A stretch of 64,000 nucleotides of DNA, from the NCBI RefSeq assembly GCF_003124125.1, contig NZ_QCXQ01000001.1, positions 62,001 to 126,000 on the forward strand, written 5' to 3'. The translations under genes were made by a program, and so were the position numbers. Positions 54,239 through 64,000 of this stretch are shown piece by piece. Under the pieces are notes generated by a model. The model ran no database searches. It saw only the letters and a list, made by a program, of their open reading frames with translations, and was not told the DNA's origin. Position 1 is the first letter of the stretch. Every line of letters starts with the position of its first letter. Source of the DNA: Levilactobacillus bambusae (lineage in GTDB: Bacteria > Bacillota > Bacilli > Lactobacillales > Lactobacillaceae).

Positions 54239-55027
54239 ATGAAGCAACGTGTTACGACGGCGGTAGTCGCCCTATTAATCTTTATCCCGATTATTTTTGC
54301 GGGACATGGCTGGGTAGACTTAGCTGCGATTGTTTTAGGCTTAGTTGCCATGAGTGAAATACTAGTTATGAAAAAGAAACTGTTAGTTTCGCCGGAGGCC
54401 TTTATCAGTGCACTGGGTGTGATTGCATTGATTGTTCCCACGACATGGATGTCACAACTATCCAGTCGGTTGTCGGACGCCTTTATTTTTTACTTATTTG
54501 TTATTTTATTACTGCTTTGGACCGTATTTTCTAAAAATCGATTCACATTTGATGATGCAGGCGTTTTGACGTTAGGAATGCTTTACGTTGGGATGGGCTT
54601 TCATTACTTTATTGCGGCCCGTAGTGTCAGTGTAGCGGCGATTTTCTACGTCCTCTTTATCGTCTGGTCAACGGATTCAGGGGCTTACATTTTCGGCCGT
54701 CAATTTGGTAAACATAAGTTGGCTCCCCACATTAGTCCGAATAAAACGTGGGAGGGATCAATTGGCGGATCGCTATTAGGGACCTTAGTTGGGGTTATCT
54801 TTGCCTACTTTTTCCCGTTTGCCGGTCATGGAATTGGTTCAATGATCGGGTTGACCCTGATCTTCTCAATTGTGGGCCAGTTGGGGGATTTAATTGAGTC
54901 CGCACTGAAACGCTACTACGGGGTAAAGGATTCGGGTAAAATTTTACCCGGTCACGGTGGAATTTTAGATCGGTTTGATAGCTTGCTATTAGTCCTGCCA
55001 ATCGTCCACCTGTTCGGTTTAATTTAG
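54239..55027 (+). CDS. cdsA: Phosphatidate cytidylyltransferase
   Basis: Phosphatidate + CTP to CDP-diacylglycerol, the branch point of phospholipid synthesis; integral membrane. 262 aa, about eight membrane helices. SGAYIFGRQFGKHKLAP-ISPNKTWEGS block and the CDS signature (KDSGKILPGHGGILDRFDS) near the C-terminus are intact. ATG 54239 follows AAGGAGAAT. Co-transcribed with uppS. Confidence 0.96.
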   Translation: MKQRVTTAVVALLIFIPIIFAGHGWVDLAAIVLGLVAMSEILVMKKKLLVSPEAFISALGVIALIVPTTWMSQLSSRLSDAFIFYLFVILLLLWTVFSKNRFTFDDAGVLTLGMLYVGMGFHYFIAARSVSVAAIFYVLFIVWSTDSGAYIFGRQFGKHKLAPHISPNKTWEGSIGGSLLGTLVGVIFAYFFPFAGHGIGSMIGLTLIFSIVGQLGDLIESALKRYYGVKDSGKILPGHGGILDRFDSLLLVLPIVHLFGLI

Positions 55028-55042
55028 GGCTGACAAAATTAC

Positions 55043-55070
55043 TTGCGTCTGACACTTTAAGTACGATACT
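55043..55070 (+). promoter_or_regulatory. Possible promoter of rseP-proS
   Basis: TTGCGT, 16-bp spacer, GATACT. Confidence 0.5.
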
Positions 55071-55110
55071 CTAATGCATATCTGACTTAAAAAAGGGAGG
55101 AACGATTTCA

Positions 55111-56382
55111 GTGATCTTAACAATTATTGTGTTTATCATTGTGTTCGGAATTCTGGTTACCGTGCATGAGTTTGGTCACTTTTACTTTGCAAAACGTTCC
55201 GGGATCCTGGTCCGGGAATTTTCCATTGGGATGGGATCAAAAATCTTTGCGACTCATAAAAATGGAACGACCTATACAATTCGATTATTACCGGTCGGTG
55301 GCTACGTTCGAATGGCTGGTGCTCAGGATGATGAAGAAGAGATCCAACCAGGTACGCCAGTGAGCTTGTTTTTAAACGGTGATGAAAAGGTGAGCCGAAT
55401 CAATACGAGCAAAAAAACGGCGCTGTTTAACGGCATTCCGATGCAGGTAACGGCAACGGATTTAGAGGATGATCTCTGGATTGAAGGGTACGAAAACGGG
55501 GATGAGTCAACGTTAAAACGGTACCCGGTCGACCATGATGCAACGATTATCGAAGCTGATGGGACCGAAATTCAAATTGCACCAAGGGACGTTCAGTTTC
55601 AATCGGCCTCGCTAGGACACCGGCTAATGACCAATTTTGCGGGACCGATGAATAACATTATTCTAGCTATCGTGGCCTTCATGCTGCTTGCCTTTGTCCA
55701 AGGAGGGGTTGGAACGGGTAGCAATCAGGTCACGCCGACCCCAACTAACTCTGTGGCTAAGGAAGCAGGGATTAAATCAGGTGACCGAATCACCGCCGTT
55801 AACGGACATAAGACCGCAAATTGGGCGGATTTAACGAAGCAAATTCAAAAAAATCCGGATAAGAAGACGACGATGACCATTCAACGGGGAAACCAAAAGA
55901 AGCAAATTACGGTTACGCCAGACAAAAAGACCAGCAACGGGAAGGCCTACGGAGTGATTGGCGTTACGGAACACTTAGATACTAGTTTTGGTGCCAAGGT
56001 CCTGAGCGGCTTTACCCAGACTTGGAGTATGACGCTTCAGCTTTTAAGTGCACTATGGGTCATGGTTTCAGGGCATTTTTCGTTAAACGATTTAGGGGGT
56101 CCCGTGGCTATTTTTGCCACTACTTCTCAGGCAACCCAAATGGGCTTAGCTGGCGTGCTTAACTTCTTGGCCTTTTTGTCGATTAATTTGGCAATTGTTA
56201 ATTTGATTCCAATTCCGGCCTTGGATGGTGGTAAAATACTATTGAATATTATCGAAGGCATTCGACGTAAGCCGTTATCCGAAAAAGTGGAGACCATTAT
56301 TACCTTAGTTGGGGTCGCTATTTTGGTTATTTTAATGGTGTTGGTGACTTGGAACGATATTGAACGTTACTTTATTAGATAG
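55111..56382 (+). CDS. rseP: RIP metalloprotease RseP/RasP (site-2 protease)
   Basis: Intramembrane zinc protease that cuts membrane-spanning substrates such as anti-sigma factors, signal peptides or (Eep in enterococci) pheromone precursors. 423 aa. Active site TVHEFGHFYFA near residue 18, NLIPIPALDGG near 370 for the third ligand, PDZ domain about 205-285, four membrane helices. GTG 55111 after AAGGGAGGAACG. Normal position after cdsA. Confidence 0.96.
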   Translation: MILTIIVFIIVFGILVTVHEFGHFYFAKRSGILVREFSIGMGSKIFATHKNGTTYTIRLLPVGGYVRMAGAQDDEEEIQPGTPVSLFLNGDEKVSRINTSKKTALFNGIPMQVTATDLEDDLWIEGYENGDESTLKRYPVDHDATIIEADGTEIQIAPRDVQFQSASLGHRLMTNFAGPMNNIILAIVAFMLLAFVQGGVGTGSNQVTPTPTNSVAKEAGIKSGDRITAVNGHKTANWADLTKQIQKNPDKKTTMTIQRGNQKKQITVTPDKKTSNGKAYGVIGVTEHLDTSFGAKVLSGFTQTWSMTLQLLSALWVMVSGHFSLNDLGGPVAIFATTSQATQMGLAGVLNFLAFLSINLAIVNLIPIPALDGGKILLNIIEGIRRKPLSEKVETIITLVGVAILVILMVLVTWNDIERYFIR

Positions 56383-56386
56383 GTAA

Positions 56387-58120
<1,734 letters not shown>

Positions 58121-58141
58121 GATAGGTGTATCAGCTGAAGA

Positions 58142-58171
58142 AGGGCTTGGACTTGGTGTCCATCCCTTTTT
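58142..58171 (+). terminator. Terminator of rseP-proS
   Basis: AGGG..TGGAC / GTCCA.CCCT stem with T-run. Lies inside the open frame that extends upstream of polC and so argues against a start at 58126. Confidence 0.75.
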
Positions 58172-58203
58172 TAGCTCATAGGAACAATGAAAGGAGTCTT
58201 ATT

Positions 58204-61200
58204 GTGGGGTTAAGTCATCACGAATTATTTACCAAGTTGTTGGATCAGCTGCAGCTTGGCAGTGAGGAAAACCAACCATACTTTGAGGGTGCAGAAATTG
58301 ACCGGCTAGACGTTCATGAAAAAACGCGCCGCTGGCAATTTTACCTAAAGCTCCCCCAGATACTGCCGTTTGACGTTTTTACTGATTTTCAAAATCGGTT
58401 AACGCTCTCGTTTAACCAAATTGCCAAGGTTAGTGACTGGATCCAGGTTGAAAATCCGGTAATGACCGATCGGCTACTGGGTGATTATTGGGACTGGGTT
58501 GTGACGCACAGTAACATCCAATCCAACATGACCCAATCTTTAATGAACTCTAGGGTTCCTAAACTGGATGGCGACCGGGTTATTTTAATGGCGGAAAATG
58601 AAATTATTAAGGACTTTTTAACGAATCAGGCATTGGGCCCTATTGAGTCAGCTTATCACGCCGCGGGATTTCCAACGTTTAACATTCACGTGATGGTGGA
58701 TGAAACGGCGTCCCAAGAAATGATTAAGGATTTCAAGGAAAAGAAAGCCACCAAGGATGCTGAACGAGCTAAGAAGGCGGCTGCAGCCATTAAGGAATCG
58801 AGTCAAAAGCGGGCGGCCGTATCTGGCGAACCCGGCCCTATTTCAGGGCCGGTTCAGATTGGCCATAAGATCAAACCGAATGAAGAAACCATGCAAATGA
58901 TTAACATCGTTGAAGAAGAACGGTCAGTGGTTTTGGAGGGGTATATTTTTGATAAGGAAATTCGGGTCTTGAGATCGGGCCGCCAACTCCTCACGATTAA
59001 GATTACGGATTATACTTCCTCAATCGTTGTCAAAAAGTTCTCACACGATAAAGATGACGAAGCCCAGTTTGCGGCGGTTAAAGAGGGCATGTGGGTTAAG
59101 GTTCGCGGGGGAATCCAGGAAGATACGTATCTGCGTGACTTAGTGTTAAATGCACGTGACATTAATCAGGTCGGGCATGCGGAACGCCAGGATTCGGCAC
59201 CAGAAAATGATAAGCGGATTGAATTACATCTCCATACCTCAATGAGCCAAATGGATGCGACGAACCCCATTTCGGATTACGTTCAGCAGGCTAACAAGTG
59301 GCAAATGCCGGCGTTAGCCGTGACTGATCATGCCGGCGTCCAAGCTTTTCCAGAGGCATTTAATTCCTCTAAAAAAACGGATTTAAAGATGATATACGGG
59401 GTTGAAGCTAACTTAGTGGACGATGGTGAACCCATTGCTTTTAATAGCGCCCACGTCCCCCTAAATGATGCGACTTACGTTATTTTTGATACGGAAACGA
59501 CTGGTTTATCCGCCATTTATGATCGGGTCATCGAATTGTCTGCGGTTAAAATGCAGGGGGCCAATGTCATTGATCAATTTGAAGAGTTTATTGATCCCGG
59601 TTTTCACCTGTCCGATCAAACGACTGAACTAACAAGTATTACGGATGAAATGGTGCAGGGAAGTAAGAGCGAAGAAGAGGTTTTCAAGGAATTTCGGGAG
59701 TGGTACGGGGACGCTATAATTGTTGGTCATAACGTTACCTTTGATATGGGGTTTATGAATACGGGTTATAAACGACATAACATGGAAGAAATTACCAATC
59801 CGATTATTGATACCCTAACCTTGGCCCGGTTTTTGTATCCCAACCTGAAAAGTTACCGGTTGAATACGTTGGCGAAGAAGTTTAAGGTGGCGCTCGAACA
59901 TCACCACCGGGCCGTTTATGATGCTGAATCAACGGGGCACCTGAATTATATTTTCATTAAGGATGCGGAAGAGCAGTACGGGATTCAGTTCCATGACCAG
60001 TTGAACGACCACATGACGGAAAATGACGCCTATAAACATGCGCGGCCATCCCACGCAATTTTGCTGGCTCAAACTCAGGCTGGATTAAAGAATATGTTCA
60101 AGCTGATTTCAATGTCGAACGTGCAATATTATTACCGGGTACCACGGATTCCAAGAAGTGAACTAGAACGTTTACGCGAGGGGATTATCGTGGGGTCTGC
60201 TTGTTCGTCTGGTGAAGTTTTTACGGCGATGATGCAGAAGGGGGAGGCTGAAGCCGAAGCCCGGGCAAAGTTCTATGATTACCTCGAGGTGCAACCGCCA
60301 GCGGCCTATGCGCCCCTCATTGAATCCGGGTTAATTGCGGATCGAGAACACCTGGAAGATATTTTGAATAATATGGTTAAGCTAGGAGACAACCTCAATA
60401 AGCCGGTGGTTGCCACGGGTGACGTCCACTACCTGAACCCGGAAGATTTTATCTACCGGAAGATTTTAATTAACTCCCAGGGGGGAGCTAACCCCCTGAA
60501 CCGGCAAGAGCTTCCCGACCTTCACTTCCGGTCAACGGATGAAATGCTCGAAGAGTTTGCGTTTATGGGGGCGGACGCTGCACATAAAATTGTGGTTGAA
60601 AATACCCACCAAGTGGCCGACATGATTGAAGAGGTCGAACCATTAAAGGACAAACTCTATACGCCACGAATGGCGGGGGCGGAAGATGAGATTAAAAAAC
60701 GGACCATGGACACCGCTCACGCTTGGTATGGTGAAGAGCTGCCTGATATTGTGCAGGAACGGTTGGACAAGGAATTAAAATCCATCATCGGAAATGGGTT
60801 CTCCGTCATTTATTTAATTTCTCAACGGTTAGTTGCGAAGTCCAATAAGGATGGTTATTTAGTTGGTTCCCGTGGATCGGTTGGGTCTAGCTTAGTGGCC
60901 ACCTTTACGGGAATTACGGAAGTTAATCCGTTACCACCGCACTACCGGTGCCCTAACTGTCAGTATTCCCACTTTTATACGAAGGGGGAATACAGTTCGG
61001 GGTTTGACCTGCCGGATAAGGACTGTCCGGAGTGTGGCACCCATATGATTGGCGATGGTCATAATATTCCGTTTGAAACGTTCCTTGGATTTACAGGAAA
61101 TAAGGTTCCCGATATTGATTTGAACTTCTCCGGGGACTATCAGCCAATTGCCCATAACTACACGAAGGTTCTATTCGGTGAAAAAAACGTTTATCGGGCC

Positions 61201-62538
61201 GGAACTATTGGGACGGTTGCTGATAAGACAGCGTACGGGTACGTCAAAGCGTATGAACGGGATAAGGAAACAACTTTCCGGGGGGCCGAAGAAGATCGGC
61301 TCGCCAAGGGAGCAACCGGGGTCAAACGGACCACGGGCCAACACCCTGCCGGAATCATCGTTGTGCCGGACTATATGGATATTTACGATTTTACGCCGAT
61401 CCAGTACCCGGCCGATGATCAAAGTGCAGCGTGGCAGACAACCCACTTTGATTTCCATTCCATTCACGATAATATTTTAAAAATTGATATTTTAGGGCAT
61501 GATGATCCCACGATGATTCGGATGCTGCAGGATTTATCCGGTATTGATCCCCAGTCCATCCCAATGGATGATCCCGGTGTGATGGGGTTATTTAACGGAA
61601 CGGAAACGCTCGGGGTGACCCCGGAACAAATTCAATCCAAGACGGGTACCTTAGGGGTCCCAGAATTTGGAACGCGGTTTGTTCGGGGGATGTTAGAGGA
61701 AACCCACCCCCAAAACTATTCACAACTTCTGCAGATTTCTGGGTTGTCCCACGGAACCGATGTTTGGCTGGGAAATGCCGAAGAATTAATTAAGAATGGG
61801 ACCGCGACGATTGCCAATGTTATCGGGTGTCGGGATAATATCATGACCGACTTAATTAACTATGGACTGGATTCTGAAACGTCCTTTCAAATCATGGAAC
61901 ACGTTCGGAAGGGCCGGGGAATTCCTGACGAGTGGCAGGAAAAAATGCGGGCAACAAACGTTCCTGAGTGGTATATCGATTCCTGCTTAAAGATTAAGTA
62001 CATGTTTCCCCGGGCCCACGCGACCGCTTACGTGCTGATGGCCTTGCGGGTAGCTTACTTTAAGGTTCACTTTCCGTTGACTTATTACGCCGCTTACTTC
62101 TCCGTTCGGGCAGACGACTTTGATTTAGTGGCCATGTCCAAGGGGAAAGAAGCGGTTAAGGCCCGGATGAAGGAAATTAACGACATGGGACGGGATGCGA
62201 GTGCTAAGGATAAAAACCTCTTAACGGTGCTTGAATTAGCCAATGAAATGCTTGAACGGGGCTACGACTTTCAGATGATTGATATCGAACGGTCGGATGC
62301 CTCGGAATGGCTAATTGATGGTAAGACCCTAATTGCGCCATTTAGAGCGGCGCCTGGGTTGGGGCTTAACGTTGCAAAACAAATTGTGGCGGCTCGGGAA
62401 GATAAGCCATTTTTATCCAAGGAAGACCTGGCAAACCGGGGAAAGGTATCAAAGACCCTAATTGATTACATGACGGAAAATCACGTTTTGGATCAATTAC
62501 CGGATGAAAATCAGCTGAGTTTATTCGATATGATGTAG
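58204..62538 (+). CDS. polC: DNA polymerase III PolC-type alpha subunit
   Basis: Main leading-strand replicase of low-GC Gram-positives. 1444 aa. N-terminal domain, OB fold ([20 protein letters not shown], about 240-330), PHP domain ([12 protein letters not shown], about 340) interrupted by a 3'-5' exonuclease ([17 protein letters not shown], about 430-600), zinc finger [17 protein letters not shown], and polymerase palm with [14 protein letters not shown] 58204 is 7 nt past AAAGGAG. An upstream frame to 58126 crosses a terminator. Confidence 0.97.
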   Translation: MGLSHHELFTKLLDQLQLGSEENQPYFEGAEIDRLDVHEKTRRWQFYLKLPQILPFDVFTDFQNRLTLSFNQIAKVSDWIQVENPVMTDRLLGDYWDWVVTHSNIQSNMTQSLMNSRVPKLDGDRVILMAENEIIKDFLTNQALGPIESAYHAAGFPTFNIHVMVDETASQEMIKDFKEKKATKDAERAKKAAAAIKESSQKRAAVSGEPGPISGPVQIGHKIKPNEETMQMINIVEEERSVVLEGYIFDKEIRVLRSGRQLLTIKITDYTSSIVVKKFSHDKDDEAQFAAVKEGMWVKVRGGIQEDTYLRDLVLNARDINQVGHAERQDSAPENDKRIELHLHTSMSQMDATNPISDYVQQANKWQMPALAVTDHAGVQAFPEAFNSSKKTDLKMIYGVEANLVDDGEPIAFNSAHVPLNDATYVIFDTETTGLSAIYDRVIELSAVKMQGANVIDQFEEFIDPGFHLSDQTTELTSITDEMVQGSKSEEEVFKEFREWYGDAIIVGHNVTFDMGFMNTGYKRHNMEEITNPIIDTLTLARFLYPNLKSYRLNTLAKKFKVALEHHHRAVYDAESTGHLNYIFIKDAEEQYGIQFHDQLNDHMTENDAYKHARPSHAILLAQTQAGLKNMFKLISMSNVQYYYRVPRIPRSELERLREGIIVGSACSSGEVFTAMMQKGEAEAEARAKFYDYLEVQPPAAYAPLIESGLIADREHLEDILNNMVKLGDNLNKPVVATGDVHYLNPEDFIYRKILINSQGGANPLNRQELPDLHFRSTDEMLEEFAFMGADAAHKIVVENTHQVADMIEEVEPLKDKLYTPRMAGAEDEIKKRTMDTAHAWYGEELPDIVQERLDKELKSIIGNGFSVIYLISQRLVAKSNKDGYLVGSRGSVGSSLVATFTGITEVNPLPPHYRCPNCQYSHFYTKGEYSSGFDLPDKDCPECGTHMIGDGHNIPFETFLGFTGNKVPDIDLNFSGDYQPIAHNYTKVLFGEKNVYRAGTIGTVADKTAYGYVKAYERDKETTFRGAEEDRLAKGATGVKRTTGQHPAGIIVVPDYMDIYDFTPIQYPADDQSAAWQTTHFDFHSIHDNILKIDILGHDDPTMIRMLQDLSGIDPQSIPMDDPGVMGLFNGTETLGVTPEQIQSKTGTLGVPEFGTRFVRGMLEETHPQNYSQLLQISGLSHGTDVWLGNAEELIKNGTATIANVIGCRDNIMTDLINYGLDSETSFQIMEHVRKGRGIPDEWQEKMRATNVPEWYIDSCLKIKYMFPRAHATAYVLMALRVAYFKVHFPLTYYAAYFSVRADDFDLVAMSKGKEAVKARMKEINDMGRDASAKDKNLLTVLELANEMLERGYDFQMIDIERSDASEWLIDGKTLIAPFRAAPGLGLNVAKQIVAAREDKPFLSKEDLANRGKVSKTLIDYMTENHVLDQLPDENQLSLFDMM

Positions 62539-62553
62539 GCCATTGGGTTAAAC

Positions 62554-62582
62554 TTGTATTAGATCAATGATTGTGCTATATT
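62554..62582 (+). promoter_or_regulatory. Promoter of rimP-nusA
   Basis: TTGTAT, 17-bp spacer, TGC-extended TATATT. Start site about 62589. Confidence 0.82.
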
Positions 62583-62611
62583 ATGAGATGTAAATTAACT
62601 CGTTATTAAAT

Positions 62612-62638
62612 GAGTGAGCAGCGATGCTCACTCTTTTT
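62612..62638 (+). terminator. Intrinsic terminator in the rimP-nusA leader
   Basis: GAGTGAGC-AGCGAT-GCTCACTC followed by five T. Lies between the rimP promoter and start codon, so it must be conditional for that transcript; it can also end polC transcripts. Confidence 0.82.
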
Positions 62639-62667
62639 ATTGAAAAAAACTGAATGGAGGTGTGAAT

Positions 62668-63141
62668 TTGGGTTCAGTTGTTGAAACGGTAACGGAACTC
62701 GTTCTGCCAATTGCTAAGAAAATGAGCTTAGAACTGGTTGATGTTGAATTTGTTAAGGAAGGCAAGAGCTTTTATTTGCGGGTCTACCTTGATAAAGAAG
62801 GTGGAATTACCATTAACGAGTGTGCTGAGGTCAGTGACGAGCTGGGTGAGGAATTGGACGCCTTAGATCCAGACCCAATTCCACAGGCATACTACTTAGA
62901 GGTCTCTTCACCAGGTGCAGAGCGCCCCTTAAAGAATGAAAGTGACTACGAAAAGGCGGTTGGCGATTACATCCATGTTTCGCTATACCAGAAGCTCGAT
63001 GGTCGAAAAATGTATGAAGGAACCTTGAAATCCCTAACTAAGGAAACCCTAGATTTAGAGGTTAACTTAAAGGGACGGTTCAAAACCTTCACCATCCCTC
63101 GCGATGCAATTGCTAAAGCACGGTTAGCAATTAAGTTTTAA
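62668..63141 (+). CDS. rimP: Ribosome maturation factor RimP
   Basis: Assembly factor for the 30S subunit. 157 aa. [26 protein letters not shown] and [12 protein letters not shown] are the typical N-terminal domain features, followed by an Sm-like C-terminal domain. TTG 62668 is 7 nt past GGAGG; GTG 62662 is too close. nusA starts 17 nt after the stop, as in other bacteria. Confidence 0.96.
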   Translation: MGSVVETVTELVLPIAKKMSLELVDVEFVKEGKSFYLRVYLDKEGGITINECAEVSDELGEELDALDPDPIPQAYYLEVSSPGAERPLKNESDYEKAVGDYIHVSLYQKLDGRKMYEGTLKSLTKETLDLEVNLKGRFKTFTIPRDAIAKARLAIKF

Positions 63142-63158
63142 CAAAGGAGAATCGAGAC

Positions 63159-64000
63159 ATGAGTAAAGAGCTGCTAGGCGCCCTGGACAGCCTTGAATCC
63201 GAAAAGGGGATCCAAAAGGACGTTGTGATTGATGCACTAGAAGCCGCTTTAGCGTCAGCTTACAAGCGGAACTACGGCCAGGCCCAAAACGTAGAGGTTG
63301 AATTTGACCGTAAAAAGGGTGACGTTCACGTTTACGCCGTTAAAAAAGTGGTTGACCAAGTCTATGATTCACGGCTTGAAGTGAATTTAGACGATGCTGT
63401 GGCCATTAATCGGGGTTATGAAGTCGGTGATGACGTGAAGTTTGAAGTCACACCCAAGAACTTCGGCCGGATTGCTGCACAAACGGCCAAGCAAGTTATT
63501 ATGCAACGGTTGCGCGAAGCTGAACGCGAAAATATTTTTGAACAATACAGTGACTACGACGGTGAAGTCGTTACCGGGGAAATTGAGCGGCAGGATAACC
63601 GGTTTGTCTACGTTAGTTTAGGCAAGGTTGAAGCCGTTATGGGTCGCCAAGACCAAATGCCGAATGAAACGTACCGGATTCATGACCGAATTAAGGTTTA
63701 TGTCGCCCGGGTTGAGAATGCGGCAAAGGGACCTCAGGTCTTTGTCTCACGGACCCAGCCAGAAATGCTGAAACGGTTGTTTGAAGAAGAGGTTCCTGAA
63801 ATTTACGACGGTACGGTCGAAATCGTTTCGATCGCTCGTGAAGCCGGTGACCGGTCAAAGGTCGCCGTTCGATCGAACAACCCGGATGTGGATCCAGTGG
63901 GAACAACCGTTGGTCCCCGTGGTTCACGGGTTCAAGCGATTGTAAACGAACTAAGTGGCGAAAATATGGACATCATTGAATGGACCGAGGACGCTGCGAC
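63159..64000 (+). CDS. nusA: Transcription factor NusA (3' end outside window)
   Basis: Binds RNA polymerase and controls pausing, termination and antitermination. Only the first 280 residues are in the window: MSKELLGALDSLESEKGI start, the N-terminal RNAP-binding domain, S1 domain from about 135 (YDGEVVTGEIERQDN) and the beginning of KH1 with VGTTVGPRGSRVQAIVNEL. ATG 63159 after AAAGGAGA. Its own leader terminator upstream of rimP fits feedback control. Confidence 0.96.
   Translation, partial: MSKELLGALDSLESEKGIQKDVVIDALEAALASAYKRNYGQAQNVEVEFDRKKGDVHVYAVKKVVDQVYDSRLEVNLDDAVAINRGYEVGDDVKFEVTPKNFGRIAAQTAKQVIMQRLREAERENIFEQYSDYDGEVVTGEIERQDNRFVYVSLGKVEAVMGRQDQMPNETYRIHDRIKVYVARVENAAKGPQVFVSRTQPEMLKRLFEEEVPEIYDGTVEIVSIAREAGDRSKVAVRSNNPDVDPVGTTVGPRGSRVQAIVNELSGENMDIIEWTEDAA

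Noticed and set aside
58126-58203. Longer polC N-terminus
   Set aside because: The extension covers the proS terminator and bypasses the good AAAGGAG site for GTG 58204.

Overview
The window is a stretch of chromosome from a low-to-mid GC Gram-positive bacterium, most likely a member of the Lactobacillaceae. The evidence is Firmicutes gene order (typA-ftsW-ylbG-rsmD-coaD-sepM; tig-clpX-engB; rpsB-tsf-pyrH-frr-uppS-cdsA-rseP-proS-polC-rimP-nusA), PolC, RNase J2, LexA beside ynzC, a mevalonate-pathway mvaS, a D-lactate-type dehydrogenase, strong AGGAGG ribosome sites, and frequent TTG/GTG starts. I cannot name the species. No phage, insertion sequence, rRNA or CRISPR array is visible.

Layout. 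1-13.6 kb: an inositol-monophosphatase-family gene (cut by the left edge), typA, ftsW, ylbG-rsmD-coaD-sepM, the DNA-uptake pair comEA-comEC with holA, rpsT (reverse), rpsO and RNase J2. 13.6-20.3 kb: a TPR protein, tuf, tig, clpX, engB, a MazG-like protein and a small reverse-strand gene. 20.3-34.2 kb: an amino-acid ABC transporter, uvrC, obgE, an unknown lipoprotein operon (reverse), rnz, a LapA-like membrane protein, recJ, apt, and a P-type ATPase behind a clear fluoride riboswitch. 34.2-38.8 kb: an accessory-looking island, mostly reverse strand, with ndk, a tRNA-Ser(CGA), many short unknown proteins, two very small membrane proteins and a candidate small RNA. 38.8-49.4 kb: a histidine phosphatase, an aquaporin, PPK2, mvaS, a nucleoside deoxyribosyltransferase, lexA/ynzC, yneF, plsC, a tRNA-methyltransferase-like gene with a GIY-YIG gene, a D-2-hydroxyacid dehydrogenase and a HAD phosphatase. 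49.4-64 kb: the conserved translation/envelope/replication cluster from rpsB to nusA (cut by the right edge), with one unknown gene between frr and uppS.

How it works together. Most of the window is housekeeping. The most interesting parts are regulatory RNA and operator structures: (i) a fluoride (crcB-type) riboswitch with its own promoter, pseudoknot and overlapping terminator, controlling an H+-ATPase-like P-type pump instead of the usual fluoride channel; (ii) a terminator with a competing 8-bp antiterminator pairing in front of obgE; (iii) a terminator inside the rimP-nusA leader, suited to NusA feedback; (iv) a near-consensus LexA box between -35 and -10 of uvrC; (v) structured leaders before rpsO and rpsB. 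Start codons were chosen by Shine-Dalgarno spacing and family N-termini, so several differ from the longest open frame.
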